DNA from: Phyllobacteriaceae bacterium
Lineage (GTDB): Bacteria; Pseudomonadota; Alphaproteobacteria; Rhizobiales; Rhizobiaceae
DNA length: 64,000 bases
Assembly (NCBI GenBank): GCA_024742765.1
Contig: JANSXT010000011.1
Location: 62,001 to 126,000 of the forward strand
Reading direction: 5' to 3'
Shown: piece after piece, positions 8,738-17,215 of the stretch
Layout of the letters: the number at the start of each line of letters is the position of its first letter
Numbering within the stretch: the first letter of the stretch is position 1
Position numbers and translations under genes: made by a program
Notes under the pieces: generated by a model
The model's input: only the letters and a program-made list of their open reading frames with translations
Told to the model about the DNA's origin: nothing
Database searches by the model: none

Positions 8738-9712
8738 TCAGAGGAAGCCCAGTTCGCGCATCAGGCCGCCGATCTGCTCTTCCTGTGCTTCAAGGAACGC
8801 GGTGAAGTCGTCGCCCCGGTTGAAGATGTCGACCCAGCCATTGCGGTCGCGCACCGTGGCCCAGTCGTCGGTCTCATACATGGCTTCCAGCGCATCCTGG
8901 TAGCTGGCGGCCTGCTCGTCCGAAAGGCCGGGGGCGCCGAAGAAGCCGCGCCAGTTGACGAATTCGGCGCCGCTCGCGCCCGCTTCGTCGCAGGTCGGTG
9001 TGTCGGGCGAAGCGTCGAGGCGCTCGGTCGCGGTCACGCACAGGATGCGCACTTCGCCCTGGCGGGCCAGTTCGATCGCTTCGCCGAAGCCGGTCGACAG
9101 ACCCTTGATCTCGCCCGACAGGAGGCCGGCCATCGCCTTGCCGCCCGCATCATAGGGGATGTACTTGACTTGGGTCGGATCGGCACCGGCCGCCTTCATG
9201 ACGAGCGCGACGACGATATGGTCCATGCCGCCGGCGACCGACCCGCCGCCGATGGCGACGTTGGAGGGATCGGCATTGTAGGCTTCCAGAAGGCCGGCAA
9301 AATCCTGAATGTCGGAATCGGTGTTGACCACCATCGCCGCATAGTCGCCGATCGTGCCGGCGATCGGCGTCAGATCGCGGAACGATTGCGGGAACACGCC
9401 CTGCAGCGAGCGGATGACGATCGGCGTCGAATTGACCATCAGCGTGCCACCATCGTCGGTCTCGATCAGGTGCGCGATGGCCTTGCCGCCGCCGCCGCCG
9501 GACATGTTTTCATAGGTGGCGTTGCCGACAATGCCGGACTTGGTCAGCGCTTCGCCCGTGCCGCGGGCGGTTCCGTCCCAGCCGCCGCCGGCGCCGCCGG
9601 GGATGAGGAAGTGAACGTCTTCGAGCTTCTGGTGCCCGTCCGCTTGCGCGGCTCCGAGCGTTGCAAACGACAGGGCTGCGGCGCCCAGCGCCGCGGTCAG
9701 CAGTTTCAGCAT
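8738..9712 (-). CDS. tctC: TTT transporter substrate-binding protein TctC (Bug family)
   Basis: Periplasmic solute receptor of the Bug/TctC family, 324 residues, the usual length. A signal peptide is visible (MLKLLTAALGAAALSFATLGAAQA, cleavage before DGHQK). Family motifs include FLIPGGAGGGWDGTARGTGEAL, YENMSGGGGGKAIAHLIE and the IGGGSVAGGMDHIVVALVMKAAG segment. Bug proteins bind carboxylates through two water-bridged carboxyl contacts. First gene of the transport operon, with a TTGACA-containing inverted repeat about 60-77 bases upstream of its start. Confidence 0.94.
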   Translation of the reverse strand: MLKLLTAALGAAALSFATLGAAQADGHQKLEDVHFLIPGGAGGGWDGTARGTGEALTKSGIVGNATYENMSGGGGGKAIAHLIETDDGGTLMVNSTPIVIRSLQGVFPQSFRDLTPIAGTIGDYAAMVVNTDSDIQDFAGLLEAYNADPSNVAIGGGSVAGGMDHIVVALVMKAAGADPTQVKYIPYDAGGKAMAGLLSGEIKGLSTGFGEAIELARQGEVRILCVTATERLDASPDTPTCDEAGASGAEFVNWRGFFGAPGLSDEQAASYQDALEAMYETDDWATVRDRNGWVDIFNRGDDFTAFLEAQEEQIGGLMRELGFL

Positions 9713-9771
9713 ATGATCCTCCCAAAATGCTTCGCCGGTGCGACCGGCTGCGGCAAGCTGACCACATCAAG

Positions 9772-9789
9772 CTGTCAAGACGCTGACAG
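9772..9789 (-). promoter_or_regulatory. Inverted repeat and -35-like site upstream of tctC
   Basis: CTGTCAAGACGCTGACAG is an inverted repeat with 6-base arms and a 6-base spacer, lying between tctC and the upstream binding-protein gene. Read on the minus strand it contains a perfect TTGACA (9774-9779) at a fitting distance for a tctC promoter, although no good -10 follows. It is a candidate operator for the neighbouring TctD-like regulator. Position and symmetry are seen; function is inferred. Confidence 0.4.
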
Positions 9790-9800
9790 GTTCCGGTGCG

Positions 9801-10880
9801 TCAGCGTTGGCTGAGCGTATCGTTCCAGCGGTCGATGAAGCGGGCACGCCGCACCTGGTCGAGATAGACCAGAAGCGCCGGGCTGACGGCGATTGGCCGC
9901 AGCTTGTCGCCCGCCTCGGCGCGCAGCGCGTCGGCCGTGTTGGCGCCGGTCAGTTGCGGGTGGAGTGCGGGCAGCTTGGCTTGCGCCGCCATCACGTTCT
10001 GGCCCTGCGGCGACATCATGAAGTCGAGAAAGCGCGTGGCCAGATCGGGCGCCTGCGCCGCCGTTGGCACGAGCGCGATGCGCGACATGATGATCGTATA
10101 GTCGGTGGGCAGCACGATGCCCAGATCGGGATTGCGCGCCGCCCAGGCCGCCGCATAGGAGCCTAAAATGTTGTAGCCGATGGCGAACCGGCCGTCGGAG
10201 ACGCGTTCGAGGATGGACGAGGAGTTCGAATAGAGCTTGACGCCCGAGCGGCCCATCGCACGCACAAGCTCCCAGATGTCGCGATTGTGCTCGGCATCGC
10301 GCGCCAGGAACAGGAAGCCCACGCCGGCGCGCTCTATGTCGTAGGTCGCGATCCGGCCGTAGAATGCATCCTGCTCGGCATCGAGGAAGGAAATCAGCGC
10401 AGCCCGGGTGCGCGGCATGTCGGCAGCTTCGAAACTCGGCCGGTGATAGACCATCACCGCCGGCTCGTAGGTCAGCGCAATCGCCGTATCGCGCCAGTTG
10501 GCCCAGTTCGGCCACTGATTGACATGCGCCAGCGGCACACGCCGCGCATAGCCGTCATTGGCGAGCTTCATCTGCAGATCCATCGCAGACGAGATGACGA
10601 GATCGGCTGTCGTGCCGCCGCCATCGCTTTCGTTGAGGACGCGCTCGTAAATGTCGACGGTCTGCAACTCGTGATAATTGACCGAAACGGCGGGATTGGC
10701 CTGCTGGAAGGCGTCGATCAGCGGTTCGGCGGCGCTCAGATCGAGCGAGGAATAGATGGTCAGCGTCGATGCGCCGGCCGGCTGGCGTGCGTCGAACAGC
10801 GTCTGCGCGAGGGCGGCCGGTGCGAAAACCGCCATCGAGATCAGAACCCCGATCGCCCCGATCCACCTCCTGCGCAACAT
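9801..10880 (-). CDS. ABC-type periplasmic binding protein, likely sensor partner of TctDE
   Basis: A 359-residue extracytoplasmic binding protein of the iron/phosphonate-like class (COG1840 type) with a signal peptide (start MLRRRWIGAIG, cleavage after ALAQ). The core LTIYSSLDLSAAEPLIDAFQQ near residue 37 is typical. No ABC permease or ATPase gene is near. Instead it lies divergent to a TctD/TctE-type two-component pair (79 bases between starts) and just upstream of tctC. This matches PgtC-like proteins that present ligand to a sensor kinase. The start at 10878-10880 gives a proper signal peptide; a longer reading would be an unlikely extension into the divergent promoter region and tctD. 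Confidence 0.8.
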   Translation of the reverse strand: MLRRRWIGAIGVLISMAVFAPAALAQTLFDARQPAGASTLTIYSSLDLSAAEPLIDAFQQANPAVSVNYHELQTVDIYERVLNESDGGGTTADLVISSAMDLQMKLANDGYARRVPLAHVNQWPNWANWRDTAIALTYEPAVMVYHRPSFEAADMPRTRAALISFLDAEQDAFYGRIATYDIERAGVGFLFLARDAEHNRDIWELVRAMGRSGVKLYSNSSSILERVSDGRFAIGYNILGSYAAAWAARNPDLGIVLPTDYTIIMSRIALVPTAAQAPDLATRFLDFMMSPQGQNVMAAQAKLPALHPQLTGANTADALRAEAGDKLRPIAVSPALLVYLDQVRRARFIDRWNDTLSQR

Positions 10881-10959
10881 GCTCGCTCCCCTCGCCGGCG
10901 CGGGGCCGGCCTTCACAGCCCGGTTCCCGCGCAGTACCAATGGCGCGGGAGGGCAGATC

Positions 10960-11643
10960 ATGCGCATTCTCCTTGTCGAGGACAATGCCAAACTGGCGGC
11001 CGGCATGGCCGCGGTTCTGGGCGCGGGCGGCTTTCAGGTCGACCGGGTGGCCGATGGCGCCGATGCCGAGGCCGCGCTCGCCTCGACGCCCTTCGATCTC
11101 GTCGTGCTCGACCTGAGCCTGCCGGGCATGGACGGGCTCGAGGTGCTGCGCAATCTGCGCGACCGCCGGCTCGACGTGCCGGTCCTGATCGTCACCGCGC
11201 GCGGCGATCTCAACGACCGTGTGCGCGGGCTTGATCTGGGTGCCGACGATTATCTGACCAAGCCCTTCGCCGTCGAGGAACTGCGCGCGCGCGCCGCCGC
11301 CCTGATCCGGCGCGGGGCCGGTCGGGCGCGTCCCACGATCGAATTTGCCGGGCTGACGCTCGACGTGGCCGCCAACACGCTGGTGCATGGCGGCGCGCCG
11401 ATCGAGATTTCGCCGCGCGAACTGGCGGTGCTGCGCGTCATGCTGATGTCGAAGTCGGACGTCGTGCCCAAAACGCAGATCGCCGAATCGCTCTCCACAT
11501 TCGATCTGGACGTGTCCGAGAACGCGGTCGAACAGACGATCAGCCGGCTGCGCAAGCGGTTGGGCGGTTTTGGCATCTCGATCCGCGCGGCGCGCGGCAT
11601 GGGTTACTTCCTGATGGCGTCGGAAGAGGGCAGGGCCGGCTGA
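10960..11643 (+). CDS. tctD: TctD-like response regulator, OmpR family
   Basis: A 227-residue two-component response regulator. The receiver domain (about 1-115) begins MRILLVEDNAKLA with phosphoacceptor Asp51 in VVLDLSLPGMDG, Thr79 and Lys101 (DDYLTKPF). The C-terminal winged-helix domain (about 130-220) contains ISPRELAVLRVML and ENAVEQTISRLRKRL. The start at 10960 is set by GGAGGG 5-10 bases upstream. Its stop overlaps the kinase start by one base (TGATG). By analogy with TctDE it should control the adjacent tctCBA operon. Confidence 0.92.
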   Translation: MRILLVEDNAKLAAGMAAVLGAGGFQVDRVADGADAEAALASTPFDLVVLDLSLPGMDGLEVLRNLRDRRLDVPVLIVTARGDLNDRVRGLDLGADDYLTKPFAVEELRARAAALIRRGAGRARPTIEFAGLTLDVAANTLVHGGAPIEISPRELAVLRVMLMSKSDVVPKTQIAESLSTFDLDVSENAVEQTISRLRKRLGGFGISIRAARGMGYFLMASEEGRAG

Positions 11644-13031
11644 TGGCGCGCCATTCGCTGCGAAGACGTCTTCTGATCATGCTGCTCGTGCCGCTGTGCA
11701 CGATCGGCGTCGTTGCGCTGTTCGACACCTATCGCACGGCGCGCGAGACCGCCAACCAAGTGTTCGACCGGGTGCTGTCGGGATCGGCGCTGGCGATTGC
11801 CGAACGGGTGGTGATCAATGATGACGACCAGCTCGATGTCGACATCCCCTATGTGGCGCTGGAAATGCTGACCTCATCGGCGCAGGACCGCGTCTTCTAC
11901 CGCATCGACCATGCCGACGGCACGCTGGTGACGGGCTATCAGCGGCTGAGCGTGCCCGACATGCGCGCCGAGCCCGGCGTCCGGTTCACCTTCGCCGACG
12001 GCGCGTTTCGCGGCGAGCCGATCCGCATGGCGACCTATCGCGGCACCGCATCGACCGGCGAGCGCTCTGTCGCCTTCCGCGTGACCATCGCCGAGACCAC
12101 CAATGCGCGTCAGGCGCTGGCGCAGCGCATTTTGCTGCGCACGGCACTGCGGCAGTTCCTGCTGATCTTTGCCGCGGCCATCATCGTTTGGGTCGCGGTG
12201 ACCCGCTCGCTGCGTCCGCTCGGCCGGCTCGAACAGGCGATCGGCCGCCGCAGCCCCGAGGATTTGCGCCCCATCGAGCACAATGTGCCGCAGGAAGTGG
12301 GTGGTCTTGTCGACCGCATCAACGGCTTCATGGCGCGGCTCGATGGCGCCTTGAGCGCGCTGCGCCATTTTACCGGCAATGCCAGCCATCAGTTGCGCAC
12401 CCCGCTGGCGATCGTCCGCACCCAGCTCGGCATCGCCGCGCAGGCGAAAACGGTCGATGAGGCCCACAATGCGATCGCCGATTGCGACCAGGCCGTCGCC
12501 GATGCCGAACGCACGCTGGCGCAATTGCTGCTTCTGGCGCGGGTGGAAGAAACGACATCGAAGGCGGTCACCGCCTTTGTCGATCTGGATGCTGTTGCCC
12601 GTGCAACCGCAGAGAGCTTCGTCCTGCCCGCCGCGCGCGCCGGCTTCGACCTGGCTTATGAGGGCGGCACGCCGGTCGGCTGCCGCGGCGATGCGGTGCT
12701 GCTGCGTGAGATGATCTCCAACCTGATCGACAATGCGATCCGCCATGCCAAGGCCGGTGCCAGCATCACCGTCGCGGTGCGCACCGAGGGCGACACGGCG
12801 GTCCTGTCGGTCGAGGATGATGGCTGCGGCATTCCCGCCGAACTGCGCACCACCGTCATGGAGCGCTACCGCACGACGGCCCCCCGGCAGGGCGATGTCG
12901 GCGGGCTCGGCCTTGCCATCGTCAACGAGATCGCCGCCCTGTTCGAGGGCAGTGTGCGGCTGGTTGCCGGCGCGCGCGACCGCGGCACGCGGGTCGAGGT
13001 GCGCCTGCGGGCGGCCGACGCACCGGCCTGA
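11643..13031 (+). CDS. tctE: TctE-like sensor histidine kinase
   Basis: A 462-residue membrane kinase. A first membrane helix (about 9-28) and a second (about 166-188) enclose a periplasmic domain resembling the two-component sensor-kinase N-terminal domain of TctE. A HAMP-like linker follows, then the H-box NASHQLRTPLAIVRT with His249, the N-box NLIDNAIRHA and the G-box GGLGLAIVNEIA. Translation is coupled to tctD by a one-base overlap. Partnership with the adjacent periplasmic binding protein is inferred from gene order. Confidence 0.92.
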   Translation: MARHSLRRRLLIMLLVPLCTIGVVALFDTYRTARETANQVFDRVLSGSALAIAERVVINDDDQLDVDIPYVALEMLTSSAQDRVFYRIDHADGTLVTGYQRLSVPDMRAEPGVRFTFADGAFRGEPIRMATYRGTASTGERSVAFRVTIAETTNARQALAQRILLRTALRQFLLIFAAAIIVWVAVTRSLRPLGRLEQAIGRRSPEDLRPIEHNVPQEVGGLVDRINGFMARLDGALSALRHFTGNASHQLRTPLAIVRTQLGIAAQAKTVDEAHNAIADCDQAVADAERTLAQLLLLARVEETTSKAVTAFVDLDAVARATAESFVLPAARAGFDLAYEGGTPVGCRGDAVLLREMISNLIDNAIRHAKAGASITVAVRTEGDTAVLSVEDDGCGIPAELRTTVMERYRTTAPRQGDVGGLGLAIVNEIAALFEGSVRLVAGARDRGTRVEVRLRAADAPA

Positions 13032-13053
13032 ACGCTGTTCTGAAACATAGAAA

Positions 13054-13078
13054 GGGCCGGCGCGTGTTGCGCCGGCCC
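13054..13078. terminator. Bidirectional intrinsic terminator between tctE and tRNA-Asn
   Basis: GGGCCGGCGC and GCGCCGGCCC form a perfect 10-bp stem with a 5-base loop. On the minus strand the stem is followed by TTTCTAT, fitting a tRNA-Asn terminator. On the plus strand it stands 23 bases after the tctE stop but has only a weak T run, so it probably serves both genes with unequal strength. Confidence 0.8.
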
Positions 13079-13086
13079 CTTGGGTC

Positions 13087-13161
13087 TGGCTCCCCAGGCA
13101 AGATTCGAACTTGCGACCGATCGATTAACAGTCGAGCGCTCTACCGCTGAGCTACTGGGGA
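13087..13161 (-). tRNA. tRNA-Asn (anticodon GTT)
   Basis: The minus-strand sequence starts TCCCCAGTAGCTCAGCGGTA, has the anticodon loop CTGTTAA, the T arm GGTTCGAATC-like segment (AGTTCGAATCT), and ends GCCTGGGGAGCCA with CCA encoded. The acceptor stem TCCCCAG/CTGGGGA pairs. Length is 75 with CCA. Confidence 0.96.
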
Positions 13162-13362
13162 AAACTCGAATGTCGGCGGCCTATATCAAACGCACAGTGG
13201 TGTTGAAAAGGGGTAAATGTCGGCGAGCGCGGCGGCGAGCCCGCTTTTTTCGCGGCCCGCGTCTTGAACTGGCCGCCACGGGGGCTCACGTCAGGCGGGC
13301 CGGCGATGCGCTGCCCTTTGTTGCGGACGCCATGGCGGACCAGTGACACATGGGACCCTCCA

Positions 13363-13701
13363 ATGGACAATCACAACCGGTCGGCGACGACGCGTGAAAC
13401 CGACACGGACGACCCCGACGACAAGGAGCCGGCGCTTGGCCCGGGCAATGAGGAGGGCCAGCGCCCGGTCTACCGGCTGTTCGGCCGGGAATTTCCCAAG
13501 CCCGGTTCGCGCCGCGGCCGCCTGACGCTCGGTGTCGCGCTGAGCGTTCTGGGCGTTTTCGGCTTCCTGCCGATCCTCGGCTTCTGGATGATCCCGCTGG
13601 GCCTGTTCATCCTGTCGCACGAACTGCATCCGCTGCGCCGCATCCGCCGGCGGCTGGCGGTTCGCCAGGGGCGCAAGCGCTCGGGTGCAAGGCGGACCTG
13701 A
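13363..13701 (+). CDS. Small membrane protein, PGPGW-like
   Basis: A 112-residue protein with an acidic, polar N terminus (about 1-45, rich in Asp and Glu) and one hydrophobic hairpin near residues 53-87 (LTLGVALSVLGVFGFLPILGFWMIPLGLFIL, given here as position only for function), ending in a strongly basic tail RRIRRRLAVRQGRKRSGARRT. The layout resembles the PGPGW putative transmembrane family, though the PGPGW motif itself is not clear. The ATG at 13363 is chosen because the protein begins cleanly there. It sits alone between two tRNA genes. The function is unknown. Confidence 0.65.
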   Translation: MDNHNRSATTRETDTDDPDDKEPALGPGNEEGQRPVYRLFGREFPKPGSRRGRLTLGVALSVLGVFGFLPILGFWMIPLGLFILSHELHPLRRIRRRLAVRQGRKRSGARRT

Positions 13702-13816
13702 CATTCGGTCGGCCTCCCGCGAAAAATCGGCGCACTTGTGGCGCTTTGCGTCTTTGGTTGCTTGTCGGCGCAAAAAGCCTCTGTTAACACGGCGCGCGAT
13801 ACGCAAGTGGCGCCAT

Positions 13817-13890
13817 GGCCTCGTGGCGGAGTGGTTACGCAGAGGACTGCAAATCCTTGTACCCCGGTTCGATTCCGGGCGAGGCCTCCA
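13817..13890 (+). tRNA. tRNA-Cys (anticodon GCA)
   Basis: The sequence begins GGCCTCGTGGCGGAGTGGTT, has anticodon loop CTGCAAA (GCA), T arm GGTTCGATTCC, and ends GAGGCC-TCCA with CCA encoded. Acceptor stem GGCCTCG/CGAGGCC pairs perfectly. Length is 74 with CCA. Confidence 0.96.
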
Positions 13891-13985
13891 TCCTTTCCGT
13901 GCGCGGCGATCCGTGCCCGTCTGGGCCGGTGATCCGCCCGGCGGTGGGCGTACATGCGCGCAATGCCTGAAACAGGACGACAAAG

Positions 13986-14657
13986 ATGGGCCAGGATTAC
14001 ACCGAACTGCGGCGCGCCATGGTCGACAGCCAGGTCCGGCCCAGCGATGTGACCGACATTGCGATCATTGAAGCGATGCTGACGGTGCCGCGTGAGGCCT
14101 TCGTGCCCGCCCGCCAGCGGCCCTTCGCCTATATCGATGACGATATCCTGCTCAATGAAGGCGCCGACCTGCCGCGCTACCTGATGGACCCGGCGCCCTT
14201 CGCCCGGCTTGTCCAGCTTGCGGAAATCGCTCCGGGCGACCTGGTTCTCGATGTCGGCTGCGGGCTTGGCTATTCCTCGGCCATCGTGTCATGCCTTTGT
14301 GGCGCCGTGATCGCGCTGGAATGCGACGAGGCCCTCGCTGCCCATGCCACCGACGCGCTCGGCGACAACGGGTTCGACAGCGTCGCCGTCGTGCCCGGTC
14401 CGCTCGATGAAGGTTTGGCGGGCGAAGGTCCCTATGATGTGATCTTCATGGCCGGCGCGGTCGATGCCGTGTCGCCCGCGCTGCTCGACCAGCTCAAGCC
14501 CGGCGGCCGTCTGGTGGTCGTCGAGGGCCACGGCCCGACCGGCTTTGCCATGCTCCACATTCGCGACGATGAGGGCGTCCTGTCGCACCGCCGGGCGTTC
14601 AATGTCTCGGCCAAGCCCTTGCCCGGCTTTGCAAAGGAACCCGAATTCGCCTTCTGA
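13986..14657 (+). CDS. pcm: Protein-L-isoaspartate O-methyltransferase family protein
   Basis: A 223-residue SAM-dependent methyltransferase of the PIMT family, which methylates isoaspartyl residues in damaged proteins. Motifs: SQVRPSDVTD near the N terminus, VPREAFVPARQRPFAYIDDD, and SAM-binding VLDVGCGLGYSSAIVSCL near residue 80, then LKPGGRLVVVEG. It lacks parts of the classical PIMT active-site loop, so this could be the alphaproteobacterial paralogue commonly found beside tolC. AGGA lies upstream of the ATG. It is transcribed toward tolC. Confidence 0.85.
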   Translation: MGQDYTELRRAMVDSQVRPSDVTDIAIIEAMLTVPREAFVPARQRPFAYIDDDILLNEGADLPRYLMDPAPFARLVQLAEIAPGDLVLDVGCGLGYSSAIVSCLCGAVIALECDEALAAHATDALGDNGFDSVAVVPGPLDEGLAGEGPYDVIFMAGAVDAVSPALLDQLKPGGRLVVVEGHGPTGFAMLHIRDDEGVLSHRRAFNVSAKPLPGFAKEPEFAF

Positions 14658-14822
14658 CGATCAGGTGGTGAAGCCGTTGCCGATCGGCAACAGCCCACTC
14701 AAAAGCCCGAACGTTATATTTTGTTAACTTGCCGCGCCCCGGCTGCCACTTCTAATTGAATGCCGTGGACTTAAGTTCGCCTGCACGGGCATGGGTGGGC
14801 CAAGCGCGAACGGGAGACGTTG

Positions 14823-16190
14823 ATGCGTCGAGTATGGATTACGGGTTTGGTGGCGTTGTCGGTTTTGGCAGGGCCCGCGCCCGGTTGGGCGTCCGACACC
14901 ATCCATGGCGCTCTTGCCAAGGCCTATGAGAACAATGCGCAGCTCAATTCCGTGCGCGCCGGCCTGCGGGCGACCAACGAAAACGTGCCGCTGGCGAAAT
15001 CAGGCATGCGGCCGCGCGTCACGGGCACGTCCGGCATCGTCTATTCGTCGGACTCGCGGGGCGGACCGGCAACCGGTCGCGGCCAGGCACAGGTCAGTTT
15101 CGGTATCGAGATCAACCAGGCGATCTTCGACGGCTTCCAGACGCGCAACAATGTGCAGGCGGCCGAAGCCGGCGTGCGCGCCGAGCGGCAGAACCTGCGC
15201 AACACCGAGCAGAACGTGCTGTTCGACACCGCCCAGGCCTATATGGATGTCGTCCAGAACCGGCAGATCGCGTCGCTGCGGGCGCGCAACCTCGAATTCC
15301 TGCAGGAGCAGCTTCGCGCCGCCCGCGCGCGTTTCGAAGTGGGCGAGGGCACCCGCACCGATGTCGCCCAGGCCGAGGCAAGCCTGGCCGGCGCCCGCGC
15401 GCAATTGACCGCCGCGCGCGCATCGGTCGGCTCGAGCGAAGCGGTGTATCGCCAGTTGACCGGTGTCAGCCCCGGTGCCCTGTCTTCGGCCCAGCCGCTG
15501 TCGCGCCTGCTGCCCGGCTCGCTCGATGGCGCCTATTCGACCGCTTTCGCCCATCATCCGGCGATCAAAGTGCGCGATGCGCTGGTCGATTCGAGCCTCT
15601 TCAGCGTCAAGGCCGCCGAAGGCGCCTTCCTGCCTCAGGTCGGTCTGAGCGCCTCGCTTTCCCAGGCCACCACCTCGACCAGCCAGGGCAGCGTGTCGGG
15701 CACCGCCGCCTCGATCGGCGCGCAGGTCACGGTGCCGATCTATCAGGGCGGGCAGGCGAGCGCGACCGTGCGCCAGCGCAAGGAACAGCTTGGACAGGCC
15801 CGCATCGACATCGATGTGGCACGCGATCAGGTCCGCGCCGCGGTCGCCTCCGCCTGGACCCAGCTTGAGGCATCGCGCGCCTCGTTAAGCGCCAACCAGG
15901 AATCAGTGCGCGCCTCGCAACTGGCGCTCAACGGCGTCATCGAGGAGCGCAATGTCGGCCAGCGTACGACGCTGGATGTGCTCAACGCCCAGGCGACTGT
16001 GCTCGACGCGCAGGTCGCGCTGGTCCAGGCGCAGCGCAATCTTGTCGTCTCGTCCTATGCGCTGGCCTCCGCCGTCGGCCGGCTGACAGCATCGCGCCTT
16101 GGCCTGAATGTGCGCCAGCACGATCCCGAAGAGCATTACAAGGCCGTCAAGGATCTCTGGTACGGCTTGCGCACGCCCGACGGGCGCTGA
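14823..16190 (+). CDS. tolC: TolC-family outer membrane channel protein
   Basis: A 455-residue TolC-type outer membrane efflux protein, forming the trimeric exit duct for type I secretion and RND or MFS efflux. A signal peptide is present (MRRVWITGLVALSVLAGPAPGWA, then SDTIHGALAKAYENN). The typical two repeats of helical pairs are seen, with QAYMDVVQNRQIASLRARNLE in the first half and VPIYQGGQASATVRQRKEQL and QRTTLDVLNAQATVLDAQ in the second. GGGAGA precedes the ATG. A TTG immediately upstream at 14820 is an alternative start. In order with pcm, popZ-like and valS. Confidence 0.95.
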   Translation: MRRVWITGLVALSVLAGPAPGWASDTIHGALAKAYENNAQLNSVRAGLRATNENVPLAKSGMRPRVTGTSGIVYSSDSRGGPATGRGQAQVSFGIEINQAIFDGFQTRNNVQAAEAGVRAERQNLRNTEQNVLFDTAQAYMDVVQNRQIASLRARNLEFLQEQLRAARARFEVGEGTRTDVAQAEASLAGARAQLTAARASVGSSEAVYRQLTGVSPGALSSAQPLSRLLPGSLDGAYSTAFAHHPAIKVRDALVDSSLFSVKAAEGAFLPQVGLSASLSQATTSTSQGSVSGTAASIGAQVTVPIYQGGQASATVRQRKEQLGQARIDIDVARDQVRAAVASAWTQLEASRASLSANQESVRASQLALNGVIEERNVGQRTTLDVLNAQATVLDAQVALVQAQRNLVVSSYALASAVGRLTASRLGLNVRQHDPEEHYKAVKDLWYGLRTPDGR

Positions 16191-16306
16191 GCGCAAACCG
16201 GACCAGCAATCCTGTGAATGCCGTCGCAAACGCGTGCGCCGGGATTCTCATTGTCCCGGTGGTTGGTTAGTGTCGGTCCAGTGATTCGCAATTGCGCAGC
16301 GGGACG

Positions 16307-17074
16307 ATGAACGCCATGGGCCAGCCCAACCCCACCAACGACCAGCCTTCGATGGACGACATCCTGTCGTCGATCCGACGGATCATCGAGCGCAGCGACG
16401 CCGGGGACACCGCGCCGCAACGGCCGGTACGGGCTTCGCCATCGCCGGCGCCCGATGCCGCGCCGGTCGCTGCGCAGCCGGCCCATGATGCCGGCGCAGA
16501 CCGCCCGCCGATGAGCCGTTCCGATCTGGACGATTTCGCCGAGGCGCTCGATGCGCGCGCGCCCGGCTCTTTCGAGGGCCATGAGGGTGTCATCGACACG
16601 GCGGCCGTCGATGCGAACGCCGTCCCGACCGGCGCCAACGGCAAGTATGAGGCGCGCTTTTCGGAAGATGACAGCCGCGCCTTCGCCGAAGTGGCGAGCG
16701 TTCTTTCGGCGACAGCCGGCGAACTGCGTTCCGCCGATGAGCCCCGGCCGGCGGCGCCGGCTGTGCTGGTCGAAGCGGCACCGGACGAAACACTGCCGGC
16801 GCGCGCCGAGGTGGAAGCAGCCGAAAAGCCCGTGACCGCAACCGCTCTTGAACCGCTGATCTCCAGCGAGGTCAGCCGCTCGGTGGAAACCTCCTTCAGC
16901 GCGCTGTCCGAAACGCTCAAGGCCCAGGCGGGCCGCGATCTCGAACAGATGACCGAACAGATGCTGCGCCCGATGCTGTCCGAGTGGCTGGACGACAATC
17001 TGCCCTCGATGGTCGAGCGTCTGGTGCGCGCGGAGATCGAACGCATTGCGCGCGGCGAGCCGCGCCAGGATTGA
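16307..17074 (+). CDS. popZ: PopZ-like polar organising protein (DUF2497)
   Basis: A 255-residue protein with the two conserved ends of the DUF2497/PopZ family. The N-terminal helix MDDILSSIRRIIERSD is followed by an acidic, Pro/Ala-rich, disordered middle (about 35-180). The C-terminal helical part runs from LISSEVSRSVETSFSALSETL to MLSEWLDDNLPSMVERLVRAEIERIARG and serves oligomerisation. In Caulobacter and rhizobia PopZ builds a polar hub that anchors ParB and cell-cycle factors. The order tolC-popZ-valS is usual in rhizobia. The start is uncertain: TTG 16292, ATG 16307 or ATG 16316. Confidence 0.85.
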   Translation: MNAMGQPNPTNDQPSMDDILSSIRRIIERSDAGDTAPQRPVRASPSPAPDAAPVAAQPAHDAGADRPPMSRSDLDDFAEALDARAPGSFEGHEGVIDTAAVDANAVPTGANGKYEARFSEDDSRAFAEVASVLSATAGELRSADEPRPAAPAVLVEAAPDETLPARAEVEAAEKPVTATALEPLISSEVSRSVETSFSALSETLKAQAGRDLEQMTEQMLRPMLSEWLDDNLPSMVERLVRAEIERIARGEPRQD

Positions 17075-17215
17075 TCGGGCAAGGCTGACCGGGCAAGACC
17101 GGTCGGCGCGGGTTGGCCGGAGGGCAGCTGCCCGTAGCCGCGCCTTTGTTGACAGGGCCGGGCGCATCCGGTTTACAGCGGCGGGATTTCTCCCGGCGCG
17201 AACGGAACCTTTTTC

